Of a stretch of DNA of 64,000 nucleotides, positions 18,493 to 29,607 are shown piece after piece. The notes beneath the pieces are model-generated. The model worked only from the letters and a program-made list of their open reading frames with translations, made no database searches and had not been told where the DNA came from. The stretch comes from Sphingobium sp. (GTDB lineage: Bacteria > Pseudomonadota > Alphaproteobacteria > Sphingomonadales > Sphingomonadaceae): assembly GCA_013911745.1 (NCBI GenBank), contig JACESO010000001.1:1-64000 (forward strand). The letters run 5' to 3'. Numbering within the stretch: the stretch's first letter is position 1; each line of letters opens with the position of its first letter. A program made the translations under genes and the position numbers.

Positions 18493-19668
18493 TCACCTTT
18501 TCCGCGTCAGTTCACGCATGGCGGCGTCAATGCCGTCGATGGTCAGCGGATACATGCGATCGTTCATGAGCTCCCGGATGATGCGGGTGGACTGGCTGTG
18601 GTCCCAGGCGGACCGCTGCGTCGGATTGAGCCAGACCGTCGCCGGGTAGGTACGGGTGACGCGCTGGAGCCAGACCGCGCCTGGTTCACCGTTCATATGC
18701 TCGACCGATCCGCCAGCATGGCTGATCTCATAGGGACTCATCGCCGCGTCGCCGACGAAGATCACCTTGTAGTCATGGCCATATTTATGGAGGATGTCCC
18801 AGGTCGGGATGCGTTCCGACAAGCGGCGGCGATTGTCCTTCCACACGCCCTCGTACAGGCAATTGTGGAAATAGAAGAATTCCATATTCTTGAATTCGCC
18901 GGTGGCGGCGGAGAAGAGTTCCTCAGTAAGGGTAATGAACGGGTCCATCGATCCGCCCACGTCCAGGAACAGCAGCAGTTTCACCGCATTGTGCCGCTCC
19001 GGCCGCATCCGGATGTCGAGCCAGCCCTGACGTGCGGTTCCCCGGATCGTTTCATCCAGGTCCAGTTCGTCCGCAGCCCCTTCGCGCGCGAAGCGGCGCA
19101 GGCGGCGCAGCGCGACCTTGATGTTGCGGGTGCCCAGTTCCCGGCTGTTGTCGAGATTGGCGAACTCGCGCTTCTCCCACACCTTGATCGCGCGCTTGTG
19201 GCGGCTTTCACCGCCAATGCGCACGCCTTCGGGGTTATAGCCGCCATGGCCGAAGGGGGATGTGCCGCCGGTGCCGATCCATTTGCTGCCGCCCTGATGC
19301 CGTCCTTCCTGCTCCTCCAGCCGCTTCTTCAGCGTCTCCATAATCTCGTCCCAGTCGCCGAGCGACTCGATCTTCGCCATCTCCTCGGGCGTCAGATATT
19401 TTTCGGCGACAAGGCGCAGCCATTCGTCCGGGATGTCGGCTTCCATGCCATCCGCATCCAGCACGCCCCTGAAGACCTTGGCGAACACCTGGTCGAAGCG
19501 GTCGAACAGGCCTTCGTCCTTCACATAGGTCGCGCGGGCCAGATAGTAGAACTCTTCCGGCCGGCGGGCGATGACGTCTCGGTCGAGCGCTTCGAGCATC
19601 AGCAGATGTTCCTTGATCCCGGCCGGGATGCCGGCGGCGCGAAGGGCGTCGAGAAAGTCGAGCAACAT
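18493..19668 (-). CDS. VWA-domain protein (CoxE-like), probable MoxR partner
   Basis: 391-residue cytosolic protein. A helical N-terminal half with a glycine-rich linker (GTGGTSPFGHGGYNPEG, about residues 145-160) is followed by a von Willebrand A-like domain (LLLFLDVGGSMDPF). The metal site reads D-x-G-G-S rather than D-x-S-x-S, so the MIDAS is slightly altered. Such proteins pair with MoxR ATPases in metal-enzyme maturation or chaperone roles; the matching ATPase gene is 3.1 kb away on the same strand. The start at 19668 has AAGGG five bases upstream. Confidence 0.82.
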   Translation of the reverse strand: MLLDFLDALRAAGIPAGIKEHLLMLEALDRDVIARRPEEFYYLARATYVKDEGLFDRFDQVFAKVFRGVLDADGMEADIPDEWLRLVAEKYLTPEEMAKIESLGDWDEIMETLKKRLEEQEGRHQGGSKWIGTGGTSPFGHGGYNPEGVRIGGESRHKRAIKVWEKREFANLDNSRELGTRNIKVALRRLRRFAREGAADELDLDETIRGTARQGWLDIRMRPERHNAVKLLLFLDVGGSMDPFITLTEELFSAATGEFKNMEFFYFHNCLYEGVWKDNRRRLSERIPTWDILHKYGHDYKVIFVGDAAMSPYEISHAGGSVEHMNGEPGAVWLQRVTRTYPATVWLNPTQRSAWDHSQSTRIIRELMNDRMYPLTIDGIDAAMRELTRKR

Positions 19669-19751
19669 GATGGCCCTTGTCGGCCAGCCTGTCCGGCGAT
19701 GCAAGTCACAGGCGCACCGTCACGGCATCGAAATATTAAGTGTTGCAGTGC

Positions 19752-21179
19752 ATGGTTAATGCTGCACTATCCAGATGCGGGCTGAGAGTGGGGGACTTGT
19801 TGGAAAACGGGGATTTGTTGGCTGATCTTGGGGAAAGATCGGGTGACATCGCTTTGCAGTGCAGCGAAACCGCCGGCTATCTGGGCGAGCTGAATCGTCG
19901 GATACAGTGCGATGTCGCGCGGCTGGGCGATTTGCAGGAGAATATGGATCGGCTGGCGGCAAGCCAGTCGGACAGCGTCACCGCTGCGCGCGAACTGAGC
20001 GTCACGGCAGGCCGCGCCGGGCAGGTCATCGCGCAGGGGCATGATGTGATAGGCCTGTCGCTGGATGGAGTGACGGAACTGGTCCAGCATGTGTCCGGTC
20101 TCGAAAGCCACCTTCGCCGGTTCCTGTCAGTGATCGAGACTGTAGGCGGCATATCGGAGGAACTGGGCATGATCGCCCGCCAGACCCGCCTCCTTGGCAT
20201 CAACGCCGCGATCGAGGCGGCGCGCGGGGGAGAAGCAACCCGCGGGTTCGCGGTCGTGGCGGAAGAGATAAGGCGGCTTGCCGAGCAAGCAGGCGAGTCA
20301 GCCGGCTCGGTTGGCGAAAAGCTGGGTTTGCTGGATCAGGATGCCCGGCGGCTGATCGGTGGGGTGGAAGATAATATCGTCCGCAGCCGGGGGGTCGGCA
20401 CGCATATCGACCGGCTCCGCCTGTCGGTTGCGGAGATCGCGTCGCTCGTGGGCCAGTTCGGCGAACGGTCGAACGCCATCGTCGCCTGTACCGACGCGGC
20501 TGACGGCGATGTCGCCGCGCTGCGCGCCGGCCTGTCGCAGTTCAGCCGGTCTGCCGGCGAGAATGCGGTCCGGGTGGACGCGTCGCGGGTCCAGCTGGAA
20601 GGGCTGGAGGGGATGGCGAACGCGATGCTGGACCGCGCGGCCCATGGCCCCGGCAAGACCCGCAACAGCCGCTATATCGCGCTCGCGGAAGAGGGGAGCA
20701 ACGAGGTGTCGGCGTTGATCGAGGATGCTATCGCCGGGGGGCGGCTGACCGCCGGCGATCTGTTCGACGTCGATTATCGCCGGATCGAAGGGTCGGACCC
20801 GCCGCAATATCTGAACGGTTTCACCCACTTCGCGGACGCCGTGGTTCAGCCGCTGCTCGACCGGCGGACGGCGCAGGACGATGCCATCGTCGGCTGCTGC
20901 CTCATCGACATGAACGGCTATCTCCCCACCCATGTCAGCGGGCGCAGCGCCCCCCAGCGGCCCGGCGCGCGGGACTGGAACATGGAGCATGCGCGCAACC
21001 GCCAGATTTTCATGGACGGCCAGATCCGCCGCGCCCTGGACGGGGAAGGCGACTTCTTCCTCTGCACCTACCGGCAGGATTTGGGCGAGGGGCGCTACCG
21101 TGCGCTGCGCAGCGTCTTCGTGCCGCTGGTGTTCGGAGGCCGACGCTGGGGCGTTTACGAGGTCGGCTATCTCATCTGA
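19752..21179 (+). CDS. Soluble methyl-accepting chemotaxis-type protein
   Basis: 475-residue protein without membrane segments. A helical coiled-coil N-terminus leads to the MCP hairpin tip (about residues 150-185, [39 protein letters not shown]), the CheA/CheW contact site. A C-terminal domain (about 310-475) carries N-R-x-I-F-x-D and [11 protein letters not shown] stretches, which resemble, from memory, a sensory domain following the signalling region in other cytosolic MCPs. Sensing is thus probably C-terminal. An upstream GTG (19740) is an alternative start. No che gene is present in the window. Confidence 0.8.
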   Translation: MVNAALSRCGLRVGDLLENGDLLADLGERSGDIALQCSETAGYLGELNRRIQCDVARLGDLQENMDRLAASQSDSVTAARELSVTAGRAGQVIAQGHDVIGLSLDGVTELVQHVSGLESHLRRFLSVIETVGGISEELGMIARQTRLLGINAAIEAARGGEATRGFAVVAEEIRRLAEQAGESAGSVGEKLGLLDQDARRLIGGVEDNIVRSRGVGTHIDRLRLSVAEIASLVGQFGERSNAIVACTDAADGDVAALRAGLSQFSRSAGENAVRVDASRVQLEGLEGMANAMLDRAAHGPGKTRNSRYIALAEEGSNEVSALIEDAIAGGRLTAGDLFDVDYRRIEGSDPPQYLNGFTHFADAVVQPLLDRRTAQDDAIVGCCLIDMNGYLPTHVSGRSAPQRPGARDWNMEHARNRQIFMDGQIRRALDGEGDFFLCTYRQDLGEGRYRALRSVFVPLVFGGRRWGVYEVGYLI

Positions 21180-21232
21180 TCCGCAGGTTCGCCACTCATC
21201 GCTCCGGCCAGCAACAGCGGCAATGCGTCAGG

Positions 21233-22279
21233 TCAATGCCCCGCTCTGGGCAAGCGGCTGACCGTGACGTTCCCGTTGGCGGCATAGGCGGCGACGGCCT
21301 CTGCCTGCGCGGTTTGCGGGTCTTTTCCGTCGATGATCGCGGCGACCTGCGCGGGGCTCGGTACTTTGTCGTAGGTGCCGTAGAGATCGGTCTGGCCGAC
21401 CATGTGAATGGACAGCCGATATCCTCTGGCGTCCTGCGCGGGGTCGAAGGCGAGCACGGTGCCGCTGTCATCCACCGGCACGATAATCGCGCCATTGGCC
21501 TGGCCTGCCTGTTGCAGCATGTCGAAGCTGCCCTCCGCAGTGACGACCTTGCCACGAACGCAGAGCCTGTCCTTGCCGTCGCGCGGGATTCGCACATCCT
21601 GGGGCGTGGCTGCATCACCCGGCGCGGCGGGAGTCAGGCGCGCGTCAGCCGCGTCGCTGGCCGGGCAGGCGGAAAAGCTGGCGGGCGCTACCGGATGGAG
21701 CTGCGCCATATCATCGACCTGCAAGGCCGCGAGCATGCCGTCGAGGCCCGCCACAACATCAGCGCGGCGCTCGGTCGGGCCGGTGACGCGCAGCTTCACC
21801 ACCCAGCGGCCGGCATGGACGAATGCCGCCGCCGTCGTCAGCGCTCCGTCCGCCGCGTCGTCGTAGACCGCGCGGATCGCCCGGTCGGGCTGACCCGCGA
21901 CGGGGACGCTGGCATAAGCGGTGCGGCGGGTTTTGGTGCCGAACCGCTCCATAATCGCCTTGTCGGTCATATAAGCGGCAAGCGCCGCGTCGGCATAGGT
22001 CGGCATATAGACGTAGAGCGTCGCCTGGACCGCGCCGTCCTCCGACAGATATTGCGCATAATTGTCCACGGCGCGCCCGCCGTTGGAGGCTTCGCCGCTT
22101 TTCGTGAGGGACAGGTTGGCTATGGTCTGGGGCAGGGCGATGCCGGCGGCCGGGGCGCGGATGGCGCTTTGTGTCGGCAGCCAGGCTTCCGCTTCATCGG
22201 CGGCGTGAGCATGCGCCGCAAACATCAGGCCTGCGGACAGCAAAAGCGTTGAAATCATCGTCCGGGTGCGCGCGCGCAT
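21233..22279 (-). CDS. Secreted protein of unknown function
   Basis: 348-residue protein with a clear signal peptide (MRARTRTMISTLLLSAGLMF, cleavage expected near AHAHAA). The mature part has no recognised domain. It contains one cysteine near the middle and a second about 50 residues later, and segments such as LYVYMPTYADAALAAYMTDKAI. The start at 22279 is chosen because GGAGAGGG lies six bases upstream, whereas the ATG at 22285 abuts that site. Convergent with the MCP gene. Periplasmic location is inference. Confidence 0.65.
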   Translation of the reverse strand: MRARTRTMISTLLLSAGLMFAAHAHAADEAEAWLPTQSAIRAPAAGIALPQTIANLSLTKSGEASNGGRAVDNYAQYLSEDGAVQATLYVYMPTYADAALAAYMTDKAIMERFGTKTRRTAYASVPVAGQPDRAIRAVYDDAADGALTTAAAFVHAGRWVVKLRVTGPTERRADVVAGLDGMLAALQVDDMAQLHPVAPASFSACPASDAADARLTPAAPGDAATPQDVRIPRDGKDRLCVRGKVVTAEGSFDMLQQAGQANGAIIVPVDDSGTVLAFDPAQDARGYRLSIHMVGQTDLYGTYDKVPSPAQVAAIIDGKDPQTAQAEAVAAYAANGNVTVSRLPRAGH

Positions 22280-22370
22280 CAGCATCCCTCTCCAGAACCA
22301 GACCGTCTTGACGCGGCCTTGAACTAAGACAGGGACGCTACAGGCTGGACGCCCGAGCGCAAGCGGCTTT

Positions 22371-22784
22371 TCAGGCGACGGGCGGGATTTGTGCCGGATA
22401 ATGGGGCAGATCGGGATCATGATGCGCCCAATCCGGCGCAGCGCCGGTCCAGATGACCGCCTGCGGCGCGATCAGCGAGGGATCGTCGAGCGCGCCGGCG
22501 CGGATGAAGGTCATGTGCGGCCGTGATTCGGCCAGGCTGAAGATCGGCGTCCCGCATTCGGGGCAGAAGCCCCGCCGCATCGGCGTGCCGCTGTCTGCTG
22601 TGCTGCCATACCAGCGCACGTCGCCGCTGGTCGTGACCTTGTCGGACGGGAAGGCGACATTCACGGTCGCCGATCCGCCGCCCAGATATTGGCAAAGACG
22701 ACACCAGCACATGCGGGCGGCGAGCGGTTCGGCGTCGATCGTGATGCGGACCTGTCCGCAAAGGCATCCAGCGCTGTGGGACAT
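22371..22784 (-). CDS. GFA-family (Gfa-like) zinc protein
   Basis: 137-residue member of the glutathione-dependent formaldehyde-activating (Gfa) family. Zinc ligands are visible in CLCGQV, CWCRLC (CxxxxC-type pair) and the later FCPECGTPIF. Members bind Zn in a beta-tent fold. Most are not proven to act on formaldehyde. The start at 22784 has AAGGAG six bases upstream. It is on the same strand as, and downstream of, the MoxR gene (34-base gap), so may share its transcript. Confidence 0.85.
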   Translation of the reverse strand: MSHSAGCLCGQVRITIDAEPLAARMCWCRLCQYLGGGSATVNVAFPSDKVTTSGDVRWYGSTADSGTPMRRGFCPECGTPIFSLAESRPHMTFIRAGALDDPSLIAPQAVIWTGAAPDWAHHDPDLPHYPAQIPPVA

Positions 22785-22818
22785 GAAAGCTCCTTGGGAT
22801 GGCAAAATGTTGGGGGCC

Positions 22819-23664
22819 TCAGCGTCCTTGACGGCGCGCCATGAAGGCCAGGCGCTCGAACATCATGATGTCCTGCTCATTCTTGAGCAGCGCGCCGTGC
22901 AGCGGCGGGATGGCCTTGGCCGAGTCGGTGCTCTGGAGAACGTCGAGCGGCATATCCTCGTTAAGCAGCAGCTTCAGCCAGTCGAGCAATTCGGACGTCG
23001 ACGGCTTCTTCTTGAGGCCCGGCACGTCGCGGATCTCATAGAAAATGTCCATGGCGCGGGACACCAATATCTTTTGTATGCCGGGGAAGTGGACGGCGAC
23101 GATCCGCTCCATCGTCTCTCGGTCCGGGAATTTGATATAGTGGAAGAAGCAGCGGCGCAGGAAGGCGTCGGGCAGTTCCTTTTCGTTGTTCGACGTGATG
23201 ACGACCACCGGCCGCTCCGCCGCGGCGATCGTCTCGCCCGTCTCATAGACGTGGAAGGCCATGCGATCGAGTTCCTGCAACAGATCGTTTGGGAACTCGA
23301 TGTCGGCCTTGTCGATCTCGTCGATCAGCAGCACCGGCAGGCGCGGCGATGTGAACGCCTCCCACAGCTTGCCCTTGCGGATATAGTTGGCGATGTCGTG
23401 GACCCGCGGATCGCCAAGCTGCCCGTCGCGCAGGCGGGCGACGGCATCATATTCATACAGGCCCTGATGCGCCTTCGTCGTGGATTTGACGTTCCATTCG
23501 ATCAGCGGCGCGTCGAGCTCCTTCGCGATCTCCTGCGCCAGCACTGTCTTGCCCGTGCCCGGCTCACCCTTCACCAGCAGGGGACGGCGGAGCAGGACGG
23601 CGGCGTTGACCGCGACCTTCAGGTCGTCGGTTGCGACATAATCCTGCGTGCCTTCAAAGCGCAT
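22819..23664 (-). CDS. MoxR-type AAA+ ATPase
   Basis: 281-residue AAA+ ATPase. Walker A GEPGTGKT and Walker B VLLIDEIDKA are intact, and sensor 1 (VITSNNEKELP) and an arginine-rich RRCFFHYIKFP segment follow, as in the MoxR/RavA clade. These ATPases remodel protein complexes together with VWA proteins, and the VWA gene ending at 18493 is the likely partner. The start at 23664 (MRFEGTQDYVATDD) is the standard N-terminus; the frame is open to 23724 without support. Confidence 0.88.
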   Translation of the reverse strand: MRFEGTQDYVATDDLKVAVNAAVLLRRPLLVKGEPGTGKTVLAQEIAKELDAPLIEWNVKSTTKAHQGLYEYDAVARLRDGQLGDPRVHDIANYIRKGKLWEAFTSPRLPVLLIDEIDKADIEFPNDLLQELDRMAFHVYETGETIAAAERPVVVITSNNEKELPDAFLRRCFFHYIKFPDRETMERIVAVHFPGIQKILVSRAMDIFYEIRDVPGLKKKPSTSELLDWLKLLLNEDMPLDVLQSTDSAKAIPPLHGALLKNEQDIMMFERLAFMARRQGR

Positions 23665-23676
23665 CGTCCGTCCACT

Positions 23677-23697
23677 CCCGTTGCTGCGTGCAACGGG
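23677..23697. promoter_or_regulatory. Palindrome upstream of the MoxR gene
   Basis: Eight-base arms CCCGTTGC and GCAACGGG with a five-base centre, ending 13 bases before the MoxR start codon. It is a candidate operator or leader hairpin. Confidence 0.4.
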
Positions 23698-23738
23698 ACT
23701 AGGCAATGCGGGGCATCGACGCAATCGTTAAAGGAGGA

Positions 23739-24419
23739 TCAGCCGGTCTTGGCGCGCAGGTCCGCGCGGGCCGCGAGCAAGTCCCACAGGCCGCGATGCT
23801 GGTTCAGCAACTGGCGCGCGCCGAACTGGATCGCGCGGTCGATGGCGTCATCGCCGCCGATCGCGCGCGCGACTGCCAGCGTATCGGCCCGGTCGGGCAG
23901 GGCGCATGGCTGCGGTTCGATGCCGGCGCGAATCGCCGCCATGTCGAGCACATGGCGAACCGCGCGCCAATCGAGCACCAGCGCCATGGCCGCGCCCATG
24001 GCGCATCCGCGCCGATCGGACTGGGCGAGCATGTCGAGCGCATGGCGCTGCTGGCTGACCACCGTTTCGCAATCCGCCTGGCCGGCCGTGCTGGGCGCTG
24101 GCCCGGCCGCCACCGTCACCTGCGTCAGATAGGCCCGCTCGCGGGCGCAGCCGTCCGCTGCCTCGCTCAGCCACTGGCGCGCTTCATTGTCGGCGGAGCG
24201 CGTCGCCGCATGATCGACGACGCCGGGATGGCGGCCGTGCAGCAGGCAGAGATAATAGGCGGCGTCCGCCAGATCCGCGAGCGACAGCAGCGCCGAGCGC
24301 GACACGCCGGTGGCGGCGCGATTGGCATAGGCATGAGCGGCGGTGCCGTCGGCGGCCACCAGCGCTTCGAGCACCCGCGCTATGTCGCCAAACTGGTATC
24401 GCGGTGCCGCTTCGCTCAT
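23739..24419 (-). CDS. Unknown alanine-rich protein
   Basis: 226-residue soluble protein, mostly helical and rich in Ala, Asp and Arg, starting MSEAAPRYQFGDIARVLEALVAADG. I do not recognise the family. Cysteines are scattered (for example near LCLLHGRH and DGCARERAYL) without a metal-type spacing. The minus-strand reading is preferred over the overlapping plus-strand frame because it is compact, starts cleanly and follows the direction of its neighbours. It lies between the rpoD terminator and the MoxR gene. Confidence 0.6.
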   Translation of the reverse strand: MSEAAPRYQFGDIARVLEALVAADGTAAHAYANRAATGVSRSALLSLADLADAAYYLCLLHGRHPGVVDHAATRSADNEARQWLSEAADGCARERAYLTQVTVAAGPAPSTAGQADCETVVSQQRHALDMLAQSDRRGCAMGAAMALVLDWRAVRHVLDMAAIRAGIEPQPCALPDRADTLAVARAIGGDDAIDRAIQFGARQLLNQHRGLWDLLAARADLRAKTG

Positions 24420-24504
24420 GTACGAACCCCTGTTCTGCCCTGCACCTGCAGGATGTAGGGGCGCACCATAGGGCGTCTGGGTAAACGTCCGGTATATAAA
24501 CGCG

Positions 24505-24533
24505 AAAAGGGCGGCCTTGAGACCCGCCCTTTT
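24505..24533 (-). terminator. rpoD transcription terminator
   Basis: Ten-base arms (AAAAGGGCGG and CCGCCCTTTT) with a nine-base loop, ending in a T run on either strand. It lies 42 bases after the rpoD stop, so it should end the yqeY-dnaG-rpoD transcript. Confidence 0.8.
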
Positions 24534-24574
24534 GCGTCAATGATGGTTAATTTCGCTTTACCGATTCCAGCAAT

Positions 24575-26623
<2,049 letters not shown>

Positions 26624-26669
26624 CTATTCGCCTTGCACTTCGCAATCCCGCCGCGCGGGATAAACCAGA

Positions 26670-28544
26670 TCAAATACCATCTTCGGGCTGCGCCAGTTCC
26701 GCCAGTCTGCGATCATGATCGGCCATCAGCGCGCGAATGCGCTGCTGTTCAGCGAAATTGGCTTCGCTGACGTCCTTCTCGAATCGCTTCGTAGCCTCCA
26801 CCATCGCCGCTTCCAGCTCCGGCCCCTGCGCCATCACCCGGATAGCCTCCTCCAGATCGCGCGAAACGCGACCGGGATCGGCAGTCATCCTGTATGGGGT
26901 GAGTGAAAACGTATCGGCCCGGAGCATCCCCTTGGCCCTATTATACACTTCACCTTGCCCCAATATGGTAAGCAGGGCCTGCGTTTCAACTGTTTCTTTG
27001 TGGAAGGAGCATCGGATCATCGTCGCGAGCAGTTCCGCCAGAGCGGGATCGGCGATTCGCAGCGCCGAAAGCTGCTCCCGATGCGGCGCGATCTGCTCGG
27101 GATGCCGCAACAGGCTGGCGAGAACGGCGCGCAGCAGCCTTTGTTCCATCCCGCCTTCGCCAATTGCGCGGGCTTCGGCCCCGGCGGGCGGTGTGGGCGG
27201 TTTCCAGTTGCCCCGCTTGTCGCGCCGCCAGCGGGGCGCGCCGCCGCCGAACGAACGCGCTTCCCCGGCTGCCGTCGGGTGCCGGGCGAAGAACTTCGCG
27301 TCATAGCGCTCGCGAAATTCATGGGCATAATGGGCGCGCACGTCCGGGTGCTGGATCGCGTCGGACCGGGCGCGCAACCGCTGTTTCAGCGCCGCCTTCT
27401 GTTCGGGTGTGTCCAGCGGCGAGGCCGCGACCTCATGCGTCCAGAGCCGGTCGATCAGAGACTGGGCGCCGGCCAGCACCTCTTCCATCGCGCGCGGGCC
27501 GCTGGCGCGGATCAGGTCGTCGGGATCCTGTCCCGCCGGCAGGGTGGCGAAGCAGAGGCTGTGGCCGGGGCGCAGCAGGGGCAGGGCGCGGGTGGCCGCG
27601 CGAATGGCGGCCTTCTGGCCTGCGGCGTCGCCGTCGAAACAAAGGATCGGCACCTCCACCATTTTCCACAGCCGTTCGATCTGATGTTCCGTCAGCGCCG
27701 TCCCGAGCGGCGCAACCGATTCTGGAAATCCCGCCTGCGCCAGCGCGATCACGTCCATATAGCCTTCGACCACGATGACGCGGCCGCTCTGCCGGCTGGC
27801 GGGAGACGCCTTGTCGATATTGTAGAGCGTGCGGCCCTTGTCGAAGAGCGGCGTGTCGGGGGAGTTCAGATATTTGGGCTCACCCTGGCCCAGGATGCGC
27901 CCGCCAAAGGCGATCACCCGCCCGCGAATGTCGCGGATCGGAAACATCAGCCGGCCGCGGAACCGGTCGTAAGCATCACGCTCTCCATCCGGGTCGATCA
28001 GCAGTCCGGCCTCGACCAGCATCGGTTCCCCGAAGTCCTTGAGCGCGCTCTTCAATTTGCCGCGCGAATCGGGGGAGTAGCCAAAGCCAAAGGTGCGTCG
28101 GATCGCGTCGCTGATCCCGCGCCTGGCGAGATAGGCGCGCGCCTCGCCGCCGTCGATCCCCGCCAATTGCTCCTCGAAGAAGCCCTGTGCCGCAGCCATT
28201 GCCTCGTGCAGCCCCTTGGCCTGCTCAGCCCGTTTCGCGGCGCGGGGATCGGCGGCGGGCACCTCCATGCCCGCGCCGGCCGCCAGTTCCTTCACCGCCT
28301 CCATGAAGGGCAAGCCGCGATGATCGGTCATCCACCGGATCGCATCGCCATGCGCGCCGCAGCCGAAGCAGTGATAGAAGCCCTTCTCGTCGTTGATCGT
28401 GAAGCTGGGCGTCTTTTCGTTATGAAAGGGGCAACAGGCCTTATATTCGCGCCCCGCCTTCTGCACCTTCACCGTCTTCCCGATCAGGGTCGACAGCGAC
28501 GTGCGGGCACGCAATTCGTCCAGCCATTGCGGGGTGAGGGTCAT
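26670..28544 (-). CDS. dnaG: DNA primase
   Basis: 624-residue primase that makes RNA primers at the replication fork. The N-terminal CHC2 zinc finger has C38, H41, C59 and C62. The Toprim catalytic core contains VIVVEGYMDVIAL and the acidic ICFDGDAAGQKAA segment. The C-terminal region (about 450-624) is the helicase-binding domain. The start codon overlaps the stop of the DUF559 gene by four bases, and sequence just upstream of its start is the edge of an inserted repeat cassette. Confidence 0.97.
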   Translation of the reverse strand: MTLTPQWLDELRARTSLSTLIGKTVKVQKAGREYKACCPFHNEKTPSFTINDEKGFYHCFGCGAHGDAIRWMTDHRGLPFMEAVKELAAGAGMEVPAADPRAAKRAEQAKGLHEAMAAAQGFFEEQLAGIDGGEARAYLARRGISDAIRRTFGFGYSPDSRGKLKSALKDFGEPMLVEAGLLIDPDGERDAYDRFRGRLMFPIRDIRGRVIAFGGRILGQGEPKYLNSPDTPLFDKGRTLYNIDKASPASRQSGRVIVVEGYMDVIALAQAGFPESVAPLGTALTEHQIERLWKMVEVPILCFDGDAAGQKAAIRAATRALPLLRPGHSLCFATLPAGQDPDDLIRASGPRAMEEVLAGAQSLIDRLWTHEVAASPLDTPEQKAALKQRLRARSDAIQHPDVRAHYAHEFRERYDAKFFARHPTAAGEARSFGGGAPRWRRDKRGNWKPPTPPAGAEARAIGEGGMEQRLLRAVLASLLRHPEQIAPHREQLSALRIADPALAELLATMIRCSFHKETVETQALLTILGQGEVYNRAKGMLRADTFSLTPYRMTADPGRVSRDLEEAIRVMAQGPELEAAMVEATKRFEKDVSEANFAEQQRIRALMADHDRRLAELAQPEDGI

Positions 28545-28939
28545 GGCTGATCGCGGAGAAAACTCCCCTCCCGCCTGCGGGAGGGGTTGGGGGAGGGCAT
28601 GTTGGCGATCACGCGTTCGATTTCATCGATCACGCCTTCGATGTTGCCCAATACATCATGGTTCCAGAAGCGGATCACACGAAAACCCTGCGCTTCGATA
28701 TAGCTGGTTCGCTGCCTGTCGACTTCCTCACCGTGCTGGCTGCCGTCGACTTCAATCACTAGCCCGATGGATCGAGCCACAAAGTCGCAGATGAAAGGGC
28801 CGATCGGCACTTGGCGATTGAACCGGATGCCACGCACTTTCCGTGCGCTGATCGCTTGCCATAAGGCACGTTCGGCATCCGTCGCATTGTTGCGCAGGGC
28901 ACGCGCTTTCATGGTTGGGCGGGCGTAGCCTTTATCCAT
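28541..28939 (-). CDS. DUF559 endonuclease-like protein in a repeat-bounded cassette
   Basis: 132-residue DUF559 protein. The domain is related to Vsr/restriction-endonuclease-like folds. Core motifs seen are RNNATDAERALW, VRGIRFNRQVPIGPFICDFVARSIGLVIEVDGSQH (an acidic D...E-x-D pair as in PD-(D/E)xK nucleases) and RVIRFWNHDVLGN. The start at 28939 lies just inside the 5' inverted repeat, with AAGG nearby. The last 18 residues (from PSPNPSRRREG) are translated from the 3' repeat, and the stop overlaps the dnaG start. Function of the family is not established. Confidence 0.85.
   Translation of the reverse strand: MDKGYARPTMKARALRNNATDAERALWQAISARKVRGIRFNRQVPIGPFICDFVARSIGLVIEVDGSQHGEEVDRQRTSYIEAQGFRVIRFWNHDVLGNIEGVIDEIERVIANMPSPNPSRRREGSFLRDQP
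28564..28603 (-). repeat. Inverted repeat, copy A (3' of the DUF559 gene)
   Basis: 40-base element matching copy B at 38 of 40 positions in opposite orientation. It contains a ten-base perfect palindrome (CCCCTCCCGC/GCGGGAGGGG, 28565-28586) with a two-base centre. Confidence 0.85.
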
Positions 28940-28947
28940 TGGCCTTG

Positions 28948-28987
28948 AACATGCCCTCCCCCGACCCCTCCCGCAAGCGGGAGGGGA
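28948..28987 (+). repeat. Inverted repeat, copy B (5' of the DUF559 gene)
   Basis: Mate of copy A. It contains the same ten-base palindrome (28965-28986). It lies between the DUF559 start and the yqeY stop, so the pair brackets a 424-base cassette (28564-28987). Confidence 0.85.
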
Positions 28988-28998
28988 AATAGTCGATC

Positions 28999-29451
28999 TC
29001 ACCCCAGCGCAGCCTTCACCAACCCGCTGGCCTTGCTCATGTCGATGACGCAGCCGTGGCGTTCCTTCAGCACGGCCATCACCTTGCCCATGTCCTTCAC
29101 GCTCGCCGCGCCGACCTCCGCCTTGATGCTCTCGATCGCGGCTTTCGTCTCTTCCTCGCTCATCTGCGCGGGGAGGAAGCTCTCGATCACGTCCAGTTCG
29201 GCCTGTTCCTTCGCGGCCAGCTCGTCGCGCCCGCCGCTCTTGAACATGTCGATCGATTCGCGGCGCTGCTTCGCCATCTTCTGGAGCACATCTACCACCA
29301 CCATATCATCTTCCGGCACGGTCGATGCGGTGCGCAGTTCGATGTCGCGGTCCTTCAGCTTTGCCAGGATCAGGCGCACGGCGGCCAGCCGATCCTTGTC
29401 GCCGGCCTTCATCGCGGTGACCTGGGCGCTTTTAATCGTGTCGCGAATCAT
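28999..29451 (-). CDS. GatB/YqeY domain protein
   Basis: 150-residue stand-alone GatB/YqeY domain, starting MIRDTIKSAQVTAMKAGDKDRLAAVRLILAKLKD. The domain is the C-terminal tRNA-interacting module of the amidotransferase subunit GatB; the free-standing protein's role is not settled, though an effect on tRNA-linked amidation is often proposed. The frame is open much further upstream, but those codons are antisense to carA. The start at 29451 gives the family N-terminus. It is the first gene of the yqeY-dnaG-rpoD direction and divergent from carA. Confidence 0.9.
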   Translation of the reverse strand: MIRDTIKSAQVTAMKAGDKDRLAAVRLILAKLKDRDIELRTASTVPEDDMVVVDVLQKMAKQRRESIDMFKSGGRDELAAKEQAELDVIESFLPAQMSEEETKAAIESIKAEVGAASVKDMGKVMAVLKERHGCVIDMSKASGLVKAALG

Positions 29452-29517
29452 GGCGAACTTATCCTGTGTCTTGCGGAAAGAAGCAGATATAGCGGCAAAA
29501 GAGATTTTTAACAGACG

Positions 29518-29546
29518 TTGACCTTGGGGGATCGCGCGCCTACCTG
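29518..29546 (+). promoter_or_regulatory. Possible carA promoter
   Basis: TTGACC (29518-29523), 17 bases, TACCTG (29541-29546), about 60 bases before the carA start. The -35 is good and the -10 is mediocre. Confidence 0.35.
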
Positions 29547-29607
29547 ACCGGCCGTTTAACCCGCAGCAGACGGGTTTCCGCAAAAGCATAAGAAGGAACC
29601 GCAGACC

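Noticed and set aside
23706-24458. Plus-strand frame opposite the unknown 226-residue gene
   Set aside because: Starts and ends in poor context and conflicts with gene direction; the minus-strand reading is more compact, though neither is recognised.
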